Origin: Alisma plantago-aquatica
Lineage: Eukaryota; Streptophyta; Magnoliopsida; Alismatales; Alismataceae
Reading direction: 5' to 3'
DNA length: 64,000 bases
Assembly (NCBI GenBank): GCA_963693085.1
Contig: OY856413.1
Span: 468,394,379-468,458,378, forward strand
Part shown: positions 11,684 through 25,260 of the stretch, one piece after another
Layout: each line of letters begins with the position of its first letter
Numbering within the stretch: position 1 is the stretch's first letter
Position numbers and translations under genes: made by a program
The notes under the pieces: model-generated
Seen by the model: only the letters and a program-made list of their open reading frames with translations
Told to the model about the DNA's origin: nothing
The model's database searches: none

Positions 11684-14000
11684 CTCTGTAGGGTCATATA
11701 TATTGCCCTCTCTCTCTAAAGGGCCTTCATCATTCAAATCTCTACATCATAGATCCATACCTGGAAAGTATTATCTCCATCATCATCTAGCATCCCCATG
11801 TATCAATATTTCCTCATCCAGTCATTCCCTCCATCAAGACAAAATCCAAATTCAAGTCATCACCGTTCTAGCAACACCAAGATCAACAACCTCATGCTAG
11901 TCTTTTCCATGATGGAAGTCATGTTAAACATTTGTGCCATCTTCTTCTCCAAGTAATATGTCACCTCCACCATCCAGTCTGTCATCCCCATTTATGGTGT
12001 AAGTCATCTCTACCACTTGGATCTTCATCTCCATTATTTGGATCATCATATATGGTGGAAGTCATCACCACCACCTGACTCACTATCTATGGTGGAATTT
12101 GTCACCACCTAGATCATCTTTTTCCCTCTGGATTGTCGTCTTCATCATCCAGACCATCATCTCTATTTATCCTACCTTGGATTCACATATATGAGGCTTA
12201 TTTCTAGAAGACAAGTCATCAAAGAAGTTAGGGTGGAGTGTTTCTAACATTTAAATGGGAAAGTATATCTCGGCAACACAAAACATGTCATGTACCAGTA
12301 TCACAACATGTATCTTCCACAATCAGCACACCATGTATCTTCATTGGGTAGCACAATGTTTCATCCAAGCAACAATGTTACACATCATGTCTTAAATCAA
12401 CACAACATGTTGATGGTAGTTTGATCCATGCCTACACAGTGTGTCAGTAATCAACGTAATGAGTCAGCAAAATTAGAATTCACACTTACAGGATGTGTCA
12501 TCAATCAAAATTATGCGAGGGTTCCAGTCTATCACCTTTGAACAAAAGAGTTACACATCATGTCTTTCACCAACACAATGTGTCACCATTAGGGTTTGCA
12601 AATTAATTAGCAGTGGAAGAATCTTTAAAGGTCATATTCCATATCAATTCACCAGGCATCTTTGAATCGTAGATCATAAGCTCTATAAGGAAAAGATATA
12701 TCTTCGTTGAATTTGTTCTTTGACATATGGGTAGGAAAAATATCCATTTTGGGTCAAAAGAAGACCCATTTCCTTTCTTATCTTAATCTTGTAATCATCT
12801 GAAATACTACATCAAATATAGTTATTGGTTCTACTACTACAACTTCCTCTCCAAATTGACCTCTTTGAAGCACCACAATGTCTCCCAAGAATAAGATTAA
12901 CCTCCCTCATGTGCAAGCATTCATCCCTTTCAAGCACAACATCAATCTTTCTTAAGCGTGAGGTAAAGCTCTCTCAAGTTTGTTGAGTAGTCCAACACAC
13001 AACTTCTCTATGCATATCAGACTAATCCTTTTCCACTCATTTATTTCCTCTCTACCCCATGTCCCCTAATGTCACAGTGGTGTTTCTTTTGTCTTTTTCC
13101 ACCACAACTACTTTTTTTGTGTCTTCATGATTGGTGTGTGAAGGAGATATAGAGGAGATGAGAAGAGTAGGATGAGGAGAGGAATTCAGAGATCAGAAAA
13201 GGAATGAGGAAGAATAGTATTGCCTACATATGGAGCTTTTTGTACTCAATTTGTTGTGCTTGTCTCTTGATCTAGTTCGAGGTAAATGTACATCCTTGAC
13301 ATTTCGATTCTGAGTTGTTAAGCATGTATTTGTCATTTGAAATCATTTTTCTCACATCGTCAATTGAAGAACATGACTCCTCTGATCAATTACTTGTCAT
13401 TGGTGATCTATACCAAGATAATATATGTATTCATCGGGCAAGTCTTGGTCATTTTATTCTGGAAACACTTCAATCTTCTAGTATTGGAGAATCTTGGATT
13501 ATTTTCACATTTAGTTGTGTGCCCATCTAGTACACCTATCTTTTGCAAAAGATCATTCAGTCAGCTATGTCATATATGTTTCGTTGTTATTCGTCCATGC
13601 CTTGTAATAAATGTTAATGTTTGTCTGTGCCATGTCCAATGTGTTGATGGTTGTCTCTTCCAAGCAAATTGATGTTCATATGTGTCCTATCAAGCATGTT
13701 AACCATCAAGAGTACCACACAGTGGTATTCTCCTGGAAACTAGTTCAATGATGGTGTCAACTGAGTTAGTGACTCATATGATCGTCACATATTCCTTTAG
13801 CATACTCCAAAATATAACCTCCAATCTAGTCAAATCTCAAGATGTTTCAGACATTTAGTGTCTATCAATATCACGGGTAGCTTCAAAGTCAAAAGATATT
13901 TAAGTGTGGGGAGTGCACATGACGTGTTAAGTTAGGGGATTTTATGTTTTAGTCATTTTTTCTATGGCTTTTTCCTATCTCTCATTCAAGTTGGGCATGT
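11684..14000. other. No gene seen; degenerate ATC/CAC-rich simple repeats
   Basis: About 11730-12180 is built of loosely repeated CATCATC/CACCACC words, and about 12270-12600 has recurrent variants of CACAACATGT. Open frames are short and show no recognisable domain. The stretch from about 13140 to 14000 is AT-rich and featureless to me. Confidence 0.5.
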
Positions 14001-14030
14001 GATTCTCCCATGTGTCTACTTTGAGGGAGT

Positions 14031-14228
14031 GCTAGAAGTATAAGCTATATCATATATGGATCAGAGTCTATAGACCCATATAGAGTCTAGTCAAGTCTAG
14101 TCAGGTCTAGATATCTTTGAACTCATGTCCACATTCTCATATATAAAGGATAGGGGTCTCTCTTGTATCTTAGAGATTTTAATAACATTATGAATATATC
14201 TTGTATCCAATATATACAATAATATGCA
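14031..14228 (+). repeat. Copia-type LTR fragment with preceding polypurine tract
   Basis: A purine tract (TTTGAGGGAG) is followed by TGCTAGAAGTATAAGC. The segment then contains a TATA-like ATATATAAAGG near 14141 and a CTCTTGTATCTTAG-type R region, as in many plant copia LTRs. No second copy was found after the copia internal region, so it may be the 3' LTR of another element or the 5' LTR of the one that follows. Confidence 0.5.
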
Positions 14229-14289
14229 GTCTTCCACTCAAGTGGATCTAGCATCATCAAATTTTTAAAATAAAAAATGTCAATATTTT

Positions 14290-17200
14290 GATATTTTGTA
14301 CATGGAGTCTGGGGCGTCAAGACATATGACTCATAATGATACATTCCTTACATCATGCTTTCATGCTACTCATATGGCCCATGTTTGCATTGTAATGAAG
14401 AATCTTTGTCCATTAAGCATATTGGGACTCTCAACAATAAAGTAAAAAAAATCATTGTCTTTTGTTCTACAAATACTAGATCTTACGACTGATTTGTTTT
14501 TTATATGATCAATATGTGATTTGGGTTACAAAGTGGAGTTTGATATCTCTTTATGTATAGTGCATGATTTGGGTAGTAAGGATATTATTGGTGGATCACA
14601 TCTAAGGGGATATTTATATCAGGTTGATCAACTATCTGCTCCATATATCCTTCAACTATTTAAGAAACTACTATCTAGTTTTCCCGTGGCATTGATGTCT
14701 GGGCCACATGTCAAAGTTGCAAAATTTTCAAATCTTGAATGAAGTCCTTGTATTATTTGCAAATTACAAACACAATTACAACTACCTTTTTTTAAAAGTA
14801 TTAAGTAACTCATCTTCCATAGTTGATTTTGAGCATTGTGATATTTGGGGACTAGCACCAACTAATTCTCTCAATGGTATTTTATCTACATAACTTTTGT
14901 TGATGTATATTCAAAGTATACATTGATATATTTAATGAAGAATCACTTAGAGTTTCTCTCAATATACTCCACTTTTACCAATTGGGTTTATACCCAATAT
15001 CATAAGTGTATCAAGATTCTACATATGATAATGCATGCGAATATACATCTTCATTCATGTGTTGCATGCTACAGGACCAATGCCATTCATTGGTAGGCCT
15101 CTTTCCCACACACTCATCAACATGGTGTGATAGAGAGGAAGAATCATCACATCCTTGAAATAGTTAGATCTTTTCTTTTTTATGCTTTGGCTCCAAAATT
15201 ATATTGGGTAGAGGCTGTTGTTGCAACTGTCAATGTTATCAATATGATGCATACTCATTTTTTGAGTGGAATTTCTCCCGTGGAGAGTGTTTTTTTGCTC
15301 AAACTCCGGATTACCCCTTTTTGAGCATTTTTGGGTCCATATTTTCATTCTTCTTCCTGGACACGAGAGAGAAAAGTTATCACCCAAGTTAGTTCATTGT
15401 GTTTTTGTTTATTATACTTCGGGATACAAGGGATATCATCATTAGCAGTGCAAAAAGGGATAGCACCCTCCTGAAAGACATACATTTATATCTATACATG
15501 TATCATAGATTGAATATGTTCCTTATTTTCTCTTGAGTCTCATGATTTACAAACTTTTATCTATAGATGGTCTTATTCAAACACCATTTAATGACATTCC
15601 ATTTTCAGTTAGTTCAGATGAGTTGGTGCATGAATGAGTAACAATGCATTAAAATCATGAAAAGTTTACAACCACGAGTTTGAATTCTGTATAAAAACCT
15701 AATGAGGTGTTCTCACCTATTGACATCTATTCTTTTGAGACACCTTTTCCATACTGTTAATCATGTTATTATTACCAAACATACATATCTCCTTCCTGCT
15801 CCTACTCAACTAATACTTTGGGTCTGAGGTGATCTACACACATTAGAGGAACCACACAAAGGTATGGATATGGTGATGCTAGTGAGACTTCTGGTCATAT
15901 TAGTGTTGAGTTTGTGGCTTTTATGAATGCTTTGTATGCAGAAAGTGAGCCATATGCCCATCAACAAGCAGCAAGTTAGCCAAAATGGCAAATGACCACA
16001 TCTAAGGAGTTTTAAGGTTTTGAGTAGACAAGTACATGAGAGGTTGTTCCTTTGTCCTCTTCAATAAAACCAAAATGGATATATAAAATCAAGCGGCGTC
16101 TAGGTGAAGAAGTTGTCAAATATAATGATCGTCTTGTTTCTCGAGAATTTTGACAAGATCATGACATAGATTATGAATAAACTTTTGTTGATGTTACTCA
16201 TATGACTATAATTTGCTCTCTTTTAGTTTTTGTAGCTTTTCACAGGTGGCATCTTTTTCAGATGGATGTAAATTATGCTTTTCTACATGGTGAGCTTCTA
16301 GATCAATATACATGCAACCTCCACTGGATCTAATAATTCCTCCATGACATGTCAGTCATCTTTGAAGAACCATCTATAGGCTTAAGTTGGATCCTAGAGT
16401 ATGATTTCCATGCTTTCATCAATATGTGAAACTAGCAGGTTATATGCGGACTAATCATGACCACTCAATATTTGTTAGAAGGTCGATAGGAGGTTTTGTC
16501 ATTCTTCTTCTCTGTGTTGATGACATGATGATAAGTGGAGATCACACTATTGGTATTACTAAGCTACATAAGTTCTTGGAAAGACATTTTCAAATGAAAG
16601 ATCTACGAGGTCTTCGTTATTTCTTGGGTCTTGAGATTCAAGAAAATCATTCTGGTATTTTTATATTTCAACAAAAGTATGTATCTAAAATTACTTGTAG
16701 GGAAACCAATTAAGATGATAGGGCATTTGAGACACCACTAGGCCGTATAGAAAGCCTACTCCTAATGATACAACACCTCTAGTGGATGGTAACTGATATA
16801 AGTAATTGGTTGGTCAACTCATCTGCATGTCAATCACTAGACTTGATATTTCTTATGCAGTGAGCATTGTTAGTCAGATCATGAGTGCTCCTTGTCAATC
16901 TCGTTATATTGTTATTTTGTGAATTTTACTTTATGTTAAAGGAAAGATACAAAGATTACTTATGATGTTTAGAACTTAAGATCACACTCTAAGAGCATAT
17001 TTAGATGTAAGTTAGACTAGATGCCCACCCATCAGACACTCTAGGACAAGTTTATGTACATTTTTAGGACCATCACTAATTCCTAGATGTTGTAGAAAGT
17101 AAGACATCTCTGCAAGATCTAGTGGTGAGACAGAAAATAAAGATATTTATGAAACAACAACTGATATCATCCACTTGAGATCGCTTCTTTTGAAAATGGA

Positions 17201-17375
17201 ATGATACCACTAGTCTGTGATAATAGAAGTGTCATTTACATTGCGATAAATCCAGTGTTTTATGATAGAATAACGGACATTGAAGTGGAAGTTTCTAACT
17301 AATGTCATCTCTTTACCTCGTATATCTTCGACATATCATATTGCTGACTTTTTATAAAGTTACTTCCTTCACCTA
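14290..17375 (+). pseudogene. Ty1/copia polyprotein remnant
   Basis: The copia order protease-integrase-RT-RNase H can be followed through many frameshifts. The protease signature S-G-A-S-x-H-M-T is near 14308. The GAG-pre-integrase segment (G-G-S-H-L-R-G-x-L-Y) is near 14590. An integrase piece (E-R-K-N-x-H near 15133) follows. RT begins near 16075 (W-x-Y-K-I-K) and includes Q-M-D-V near 16258 and V-D-D-M near 16517. RNase H pieces run from about 16800 (L-V-G-Q-L-I) to 17370. Stops and frame changes separate every segment and part of the integrase core is missing, so nothing is translatable. The function was replication and integration of the element. Confidence 0.87.
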
Positions 17376-17553
17376 GACATAACATTCTCATTTTCTATTT
17401 AAGGTGTTTCATCCATCATAAAGTTGTAGGCAAGTGTTAGTTTTTATTTTGTAGAATGTCAATATTAACTAATTATCAATCAATCCAGTAATTTCTTAAT
17501 AAATTATCAATTAATCAATTGATAGACTTTTATTTGTATCACACATTTGTTGT

Positions 17554-17958
17554 CAGGGGCGGAACCAAGGGGGGGGCGGGCAGGGGCTATGGCCCCCCCA
17601 AAAAAAATAAAAAAATAAAAAAATAAATATACATATATTTGTAACTTATATTTATAATATATATCATGTATGATGCATAAAATATATAAATGTGGAAGTA
17701 GTGTATTGGTTAGCAGATGCACTCATCTACTAAAGGTTATGAGTTCAATTCTTGGTGTGCGCATTATACATTTTTTTGGCAATAAATGCAGAATACAATT
17801 ACTATTAATACAATGTTTCACATATAAAGATACAAAACTGAACATGGTGTAGTGGTTGATATGTTATTTGATACACCAAAGGTCATGAGTTCAAACCTTA
17901 CAATGAATAATTAGTTTTTGGCCCCCCCCCCAACATATGGGTTCTGGTTCCGCCATTA
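17554..17958. mobile_element. Small hAT-like non-autonomous element (405 bp) with 8-bp target duplication
   Basis: The left end is CAGGGGCGGAACC; the right end read on the other strand is TAATGGCGGAACC, so the ends share GGCGGAACC. The octamer TTTGTTGT occurs at 17546-17553 and again at 17959-17966, which matches the 8-bp duplication made by hAT transposases. Homopolymer G and C runs follow the ends. Inside are two similar about 52-bp modules (17701-17752 and 17847-17900) with a tRNA-like B-box word (GAGTTCAA). There is no coding capacity, so movement would need a transposase in trans. Confidence 0.82.
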
Positions 17959-17966
17959 TTTGTTGT

Positions 17967-19990
17967 ATTTGTTATTTCTCTCATGTCTCTTTGATTTTGT
18001 CATTCCCTCTCAAAACATAAGGTCTCCCCCCTTATATAAAGGAACATACTCCTTATAGCACATGTCATGGAATGTATTTATCTTTTAAGTTTCAGGGTGA
18101 ATTGTGGGGACTTTACAATGACCCCCGGCCCCTGTACGCTTTATTGATTCAAGTAAAACGGAATGCAGCTACACCTTGCTTGGTTCTTCACCTTCCCTTT
18201 CGCTTTTTGTCGTTTTTGTTGGATTCATCTCAATTTGAAAGCTACCTCTGGGTACAGATAAACCCGTTTTCGCATCTTGAAAACAGTGGCGGGGGGGGGC
18301 ACCACGTGGTGTGCTTTCTTCCTTTTTGACCTTTTGAGTGAAAAGTAAACCCCTTGAGAATGGTATTCACGTTTTCTTTAGAATAAGTTTGGCAAGGCAA
18401 GGGTACCTCTGGCTGCAGGTGGAGCCTGGCGTCTTGTTCTGAATGATAATCTGGAAGTACTGTATTGACTAGATGCGCACTTGCTATAATGCTTCCACGG
18501 TTGTGAGTCTTTCGTTGTGCGTGAGCGACGGCGCGACGACCGGCGACCGATGCGGTACTGAGTCGATGCTCGCTCGGGGTTAATGACGAAGTGGGGCTTC
18601 GCTTCACCTCTGCGGCAGCGACCCACGGTTGACGGACTTCTGACGCAGACTGGAGAGGGACCGATATGCTTGTCAATTGTGTTCGCCACTTGGTCGGCGC
18701 GCGCAAGTCCATACAAGGTGTCCTATCCTGACTCCCCGTTCGAGCGTTTTCTTCTTTTCCATGGGAACAACTCACCCCCATTATCTCTACCTACTAGCCA
18801 CTGTATGCAGTTGACCACTAGGTTAAGGACGATCGATTGATCTGTCTCTTCCACTTCCCGCTACGTACGCACTACCGTACTCTTTATCGTCTAGATTCCG
18901 GTCGTGATACATCCATTCTGATCGTTTGGGAATCCTTCGGTGTGGCGGTTGGATTGTACGCCCAAGGCACCTGCCCAAACTCTCACCCTTTGGATCAACT
19001 TTGGATATATACATATAATGCTACACTTGAAAACGCGTCCAGTGTGGACATTAAAACACAGCACGACAGAAATGGCTGGTTAGACTGAAAGATCACAAAT
19101 TAATGAGGCGACTCAGGTTTGAGCTCCTGAAACCAACCTTATGGAGATTGTGCTGCTCTTGATGAAGATAGCTCATCCCTTGTTGTTTCTGAAGAAAGTT
19201 CGCGATATGGAAAGTATTTCTTTCACAAGTGTGCCCACAAACAATGACCAAATACTCACTATGAAATTAATGTGTAGTTGGTTGCTTGGCGTTTGCAGTA
19301 AATAATGGAATAAAGACCGTCAGTGTTCGGAAAAATGCCAGCCAAAATGTTTACGAACCCATGATACACTTACCAGCTAGGTACAGGGACAATAAGTTAA
19401 CTAATCTGATATCTTAAACCCCAAGTCTTATTCTGTAAGTTATGTTTTAACCATGACAAATCAAGTGCTAGGCAATGGGATGAAGATTGGACAACTTCTA
19501 TTAAATATAAATCTCATAGGCCGGGAACTAGTCCAGCATTTGAATGCTCTGTATTTCGTTAATATAAATTGGAACGATACATGGTATCGAATCGTACAAA
19601 AGATTTTGCATATCACTTGTTCATGCAAGTTCCATGCCCAATAAATGTACTTGTAGGATATACATAAAGTATACTTTTTATGTCACTGTTAGATTCACAT
19701 ACTACCGGTCTATTGATATGAGATCCATTTACATGATAATTGTTCTATTGAAGAGTTAGTGTGATTTTTGACAAAAATTTCATTGCATAAATTAGATGAT
19801 TAGCGTGCAACGCTATACTAATCAGCGAACATACAACACGCTACATGGTTGTGATCAGGTCAAGACATCAAAATGCACCAGAAGTGCCCATGATACCAAG
19901 AGCCCAAGAGTAGTAATTAAAAAGGATGAAGAAGAGAAAAACAGATGTTCAGAAGTAATAAAGGGGGGAGGCACCCGGCAATAGGCACTA
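17967..19990. other. No supported gene; GC-richer patch at about 18480-18960
   Basis: A TATA-like CTTATATAAAGG is at about 18033. The patch around 18480-18720 is rich in CpG, unlike its neighbours, and resembles a patch at 56980-57110. Open frames of 112-179 codons overlap here on the minus strand, but I recognise no domain and see no splice-consistent model. Confidence 0.4.
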
Positions 19991-20026
19991 TATATATTTT
20001 TTTAGGTCTAACTTGTCCGTCTTCTA

Positions 20027-21290
20027 TTAATCATTCAAATCCTTTACAGCATGACTGATTACAGAAGATGGAAAAGAAGAGATGGTACTAAACATAGAGC
20101 TACTCGAGACAGCCCTCCGGGCTAACATATGCGCTAAACCATTAGCCTGCCTCTTACAGAAACTAAACGTTACACTAGAAAAAGAAGAGCATAAGAGAGA
20201 AATATTATCTAGATATGTCCCCAGTAGATCCTTGCGCCTGTATGCTGTTTTGAGAAGGTTAATCACTGCCTCCGAATCCGATTCCACCATGAGTCTGTTG
20301 ATGCCCATTTCTTTTGATCGTCGTATTCCCTCACAGATGGCCCAAGCTTCCGCACAGCGCGCGTCTAGCAGGGAAGGTTTCCTCAGACCAGTGATCCTCT
20401 GTACCTGTCCATTACTATTCCTCCATATCATGCCTGCCCCGTCAAAGTTCTGTATGCCCACCACCGCATCACAGTTAAGTTTTGTGGATTCATGTGGCGG
20501 GGGTATCCATCTGCCCAGAGGTGCTGCCGCTGGTATCTGTCGTTTGGTTTCAGCTCTGACTTCCCGATGAGATCTGATCAGCTGCAATAGAGTTCGCTGG
20601 ATTATATGGGGCGGCCGAGTCTTGTTGTCAAAGATGATCTTGTTCCTCCTTGTCCAGATAGTCCACAGAGCTGCTATCATTTCCTCGTCTTTCTCTTCTG
20701 CTCTTGTCCATGTCAGTGCTAGAATTGCGTCTGCTGCTTTTGCCCCTCGTACCTCCATTACCTTGGCTTGTTGTTCTGAAGAACATTCTCCCCAAACCAC
20801 TCAAGTGTTTAGGCATCTAAGAAGAAGGTGACTTGCGTCTTCCTTTTCCAGATGACAGAGGTTGCAAATACCTGTCTCGTGGCAGCGTCAATCAAAGAGA
20901 CATCCAAGTGTGGCCAGTGCCCCCGTCGAGCAGCGCCACAGGAAGTGGGTTGCCTTCGGGATGAGGCCCCTTTTCCATATAGCTCTCCATATTGTGTTGC
21001 ATCCTCCATTGAGTCCCTCATTTGCTTTCATCACTGGCTTGCATGCTAGCTAGTAGGCAGACCGGACAGAGTATTCCCCATTTCTTCTCGGCTTCCAGAA
21101 GATAACATCTTCTTCGCTTGACTCGCCTAATGGCACAACCAACACTCTGTTGGCAATCTCCGGTGTGAAAACCTCCTCTACTCGGTCGCTGTCCCATGAC
21201 ATGGTGGCCGGATCGATGAGTTGATGCACCCATTGGACGGACGGGCTCGAGACACCATAGATGGCCTCTAGGCTTCCGTTGATATTTGGT
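20027..21290 (-). pseudogene. LINE ORF2 C-terminus: zf-RVT and RNase H
   Basis: A C-x2-C...H...C cluster near 20880-20820 matches the zf-RVT region. Downstream a frame of 257 codons (20800-20027) contains the RNase H core: N-C-D-A near 20480, E-A-W-A near 20345 and E-S-D-S near 20285, which supply the acidic catalytic residues. It ends close to the element's 3' end. It is the tail of the LINE polyprotein and not a separate host gene, although plant RVT_3-type host proteins resemble it. Confidence 0.85.
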
Positions 21291-23730
21291 ATCTAGTGAT
21301 CTATCCAAATATTGATATTTGACCCATCTCCTATTCTCCATTGCAAGCCTTCCAAGATAAAACTCTTTGAGTTCCAGATGCTACGCCATGTGAAGCTTGG
21401 GTTATAACCCCTCCTCGCCCTTAGCACGGTCTTAGATGGAAAGTATCTGGCCTTGAGAACCTTGTAAACCAGCGTGTCCCGTCTATGAAATAGTCTCCAC
21501 ACTTGCTTGGCCAACAACGCCTGGTTGAAGCTATGTAAGTTCCTGAAACCCATCACTCCTTGACTTTTTGGCTTGCATAGGTTTTCCCAGCTGACCCATA
21601 CAATTTTTCTTTCAGTTCCTTTAGCTCCCCACCAAAATCTAGATATGGTGCTATTGATGGCATCTAGTAGATATGATGGAAGTTGAAATATACTCATAAT
21701 GTAAGACGAGATAGCTTGTGCCACTGCTTTGATAAGGACTTCCTTCCCCGCCTTGGACAATAGCTTCTCTTTCCAACCTTGCAGCTTCCTCCAAACTCTT
21801 TCCTGGATGTATGCGAACACTTGTTTTTTGACCTCCCCACCGCCATTGGTAGCCCCAAATACTTCCCATGTCTGTCCACCTCCTTCATCTGGAGTAGTCT
21901 GACAAGTTCCTCCCTCTTCTCTCTGTAAACTCCTTTGCTAAACACCACTTCAGTCTTGGATAAATTGATTTTCTGTCCGGATGCTCGTTCATATTTACTG
22001 ATGATGTCAGCTATTTTCAGGCATTCATCTTTAGTGGCCCTAGTAAAGAGGATGGAATCATCTGCAAAGAAAAGGTGGGATATACTTGGACTGTTCCTAC
22101 TAGCTCTAATACCATGGATCATATTTTATTGTGAGGCTAAAAGAAGCGAAGTAGAAAAAGCTTCAGTGCATAAAATAAAGAGGTAAGGGGAAAGAGGATC
22201 TCCTTGACGCAGTCCTCTAGACGGTTGAGTCTTCCTGGTACACTCTCCATTTATAACAAAAGAGTGAGATACCGTAGACATACAATCCAAGGTATTTTTC
22301 CTCCACCTTTCACCAAAGCCCATTTTTCCTGAATGTGATCCACGAAACTCCATTCGACCCTGTCATATGCTTTTGACATGTCCAACTTCAAGGCGATCTG
22401 TCCCTTTTTTTGTTTCCTTTGCTCCCTTTCATGGTATGAAAATTTTCATAGGCGATGAGAGCATTATCAGTGATGAGTCTACCAGGAATGAAGGCGCTTT
22501 GCTGTTCAGTGACGATTTTATCCATTAGAGGTTTCAGTATATTGGCAACAACTTTAGAAGCGATTTTATAGATGACATTGCATAAGCTTATAGGCCTGTA
22601 TTCTCCAATCTCAGTAGGTTTATGAACCTTGGGGATCATCACCAACAGTGTGGAGTTAATATCAAAAATGCTTTTATCAGATTTCCACAAGCCCTTAATA
22701 TAGTTTGCAACATCCTCCCCAACAATGTACCAGAACTTCTGGAAAAACATTGATTTCATCCCATCCGTCCCCAAAGCTTTGTTTGGGTGCATGCTTTCGA
22801 TAGCTACTAGGATTTCAGAAGTCTCAATCTCCCTCTCTAGTGCTTCCTTTTCCACCGCATCAATTTTTCCCGTAATTCCTTGCGTTGCTTCCTGCCACCC
22901 CGATGGGTTAGAGGTCCGAAAAAGTTCTTGGAAGAAACCTGTGATGATCTTCTCAATATCTTCCGGGATGGTCATCCACTGCCCCTCTGCATTTTTAAGA
23001 CCTTCAATATTGTTTCTTTTCCTCCTTTGGGACACTTTGTGGTGGAAATAAGATGTATTTCTATCCCCATATTTCATCTCATTTACACGGGCTCTAGCAT
23101 GTCAGATTGCTTCATCTCGTCTATGCCACTTCTATAATTCACCTACCAGAAAAGTGCATATGTCGATGTTTTCCCTGTCCGGTGGTAGTAGTTGCGCCTC
23201 CCCCAACTGTGCTTCCACCTCTCTAATCCTTCTTTTCATTTCACCGAACTTGTCAGAAGCCCAAGCCTTTAGTTTGTTGCCACAGAAGTCTATCTTTTCC
23301 TCCAGCTTCAAAGCATGTCTATCTTCCCAAACTTATTTAACAATTTGCTCACATCTTTTATCTTCTACCCACATGGGTTCAAAAAAGAAATATTGCTTCC
23401 TTCTCCTTCTGTGGTTCCCTCTCTTCTCAGAATTGATGATTATAGGGAAATGGTCAGATTCAACTCTTGTAAGGTGAATCACTCTTGCTTGTTGAAATTT
23501 GGCCATCCAGGATAGGCATGCTAAACCTCTGTCTAATCTTTCACGGATGAGAGTCTCTGGTGATAATCCCCTCTGCCAAGTGAACATGTTGCCGATGTAC
23601 CCCATATCCATGAGATCACAGTCGTCAATCACATCTCGAAAGTCCTGAATAAACCTCATCGGTTTTAGAGGGCCCCCTGCTTCTCAGAATTTGATGTAAT
23701 CTCGTTGAAATCACCAAAAAACATTGTGCA
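21290..23730 (-). pseudogene. LINE ORF2 endonuclease end and reverse transcriptase, frameshifted
   Basis: The endonuclease remnant shows G-D-F-N-E near 23710 and the S-D-H-x-P box near 23440. The RT follows: the P-G-P/T-D-G-like box near 22770, R-P-I-S-L-C-N near 22600, the F-I-P-G-R segment near 22480, Q-G-D-P-L-S-P near 22195 and the catalytic F-A-D-D near 22060. Frame changes occur near 22400, 22340 and 21830, and one stop at 22126 interrupts the F-A-D-D frame. This enzyme nicks target DNA and copies the LINE RNA; this copy is inactive. Its divergence is moderate, since long stretches remain readable. Confidence 0.9.
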
Positions 23731-24896
23731 GTATAGATAGATAATCATACTACATTATAGGTGTACCTACACTAGTCAAAGATGAAATGCATCATAAATT
23801 AAATTAATATGAACAAAATAAGTATGTATAAAAACCTATGTACGGTTTAATATTTGAGATATTGAACATGTACCAATTATTCTACTTTTCAAACAAAGTC
23901 CTTTTCAGTGAAACCATTATTTGTTCCCAAAAATTATCAACCAGATGGATGCCAATCACACTCATCGTGAACTCACATAATATGGCATAGAAAGATTCAA
24001 CAAAGGAGAGTGGATGAGTCCCCTCCAGCCAACTCAGAACATGCACCCTTTGAATGAACCTAATATTCTCAAGACTGGCGCCAATATATCTCAAATAACC
24101 TTAAAAAAAGTAAGATCTAAAACTCCTAAACCCAATTTGTTGATCATAAGAATGTGTCTGGAAAAAAACAAGATCAAAAACTCCTAGATGTACAATCGGT
24201 TCACTATCCTACACCTAAAAAAGGTTATACTGAACAATAATAATTTATTTTTATGCTAATGCAAATGAGAACATCTGGTAATAAAATTATGAGCATGTAA
24301 AATTCATATACCACACAATCCTTCCTCCGATACTATTGCATTATCATTACTTGAAATTGTTTGAGTTGTTAATCAATGTTTCAGATATGTAATAGTAACG
24401 TCTGTGTCCTTGACAACTAGAAATCTTGAAGTGCATCTCAAAATAAATGACTTTGCGTACAACAAATAGATGTCATATGATTTTTCACCAGTTAGCATGA
24501 AATGGTTGTAAGTTAACTTATGACCGCCAAATAAAGAAAGGTGTTTACGTGTGGGACAAAAATTGTTAGGAGCCCACATGTGACAATTGGGAAGGTCGAT
24601 AAACATGGATGACCATCCATCTATCCTTCAAATGACTTCAATTGTTGCTACGTGGGTATGCAAATAAGTATGTTTGTTGCAACGGGACTTATAACTTCAA
24701 AAGTGATCACATAATAGATGAAGTTTTGAATGAATGATTTAACACTTTTAAGACATATACATGACTATTTTTTGCCTATTCCTGTGTATTTTTAAATAAA
24801 TAAATATTTAAATTAGTGTTCATTCCTAGGATACTCAACAATCATGTGCCTAATACCTAGTGGACTTACCACTCAGTGAGATGCAAAGAAAGTGGT

Positions 24897-25260
24897 TGTA
24901 TATGATGAAGTGGATTTTAATATATTAATTTCTCAATTTACTTTTGTATATTTTATTGTACTCAATATTCCTAGTTCAACCCTACTTCTTCAATAAATAA
25001 AATATAAGATCTTTCGTGACTCTCTATTTGGAGTAGTAAGGACTAAGGAGTAATGGTATGATTTGAGGTATTTTAGTGACATATTTGAAGAAAATTCAAA
25101 TAATAAGAATATTTTTGGTATATATATTTACTTTAATGCCTTGTTGACCAACTCAAGGATCTCAAGAACAATATGATAATTTTTAAAAGTTGGAAATATA
25201 TAATATGAATTATGGCTTGAGTAATCTTCTTGGAAGAAACATAGTAATTAATGTTAAGGA
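24897..25260 (+). repeat. Left copy of a diverged direct repeat, candidate LTR remnant
   Basis: This segment (AAGTGGATTTT...TATTAATTT, CTCTATTTGGA, then TTGTTGACCAA near 25143) recurs in the same order at 27366-27640. Spacing and order are kept while many bases differ. Confidence 0.4.

Larger units (their letters stand above)
19996..23730 (-). mobile_element. 5'-truncated L1-type LINE with C-terminal RNase H
   Basis: On the minus strand the order is APE-like endonuclease (from about 23725), reverse transcriptase, zf-RVT zinc-binding segment and RNase H, typical of plant L1-clade ORF2. The 3' end carries a short A-tract (T-run 19997-20003 on the plus strand). ORF1 and most of the endonuclease are absent, as expected from incomplete reverse transcription. 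I could not identify a target duplication with confidence. Confidence 0.9.

Noticed and set aside
18242..18781. 179-codon minus-strand frame in the CpG-rich patch
   Set aside because: It overlaps another long frame on the same strand, has no recognisable motif, and high GC alone lengthens frames.
20082..20570. 162-codon plus-strand frame
   Set aside because: It is the antisense shadow of the LINE RNase H region on the minus strand.
24373..24606. 77-codon minus-strand frame, considered as a host gene exon
   Set aside because: No matching neighbouring exons with splice borders and no domain that I can name.
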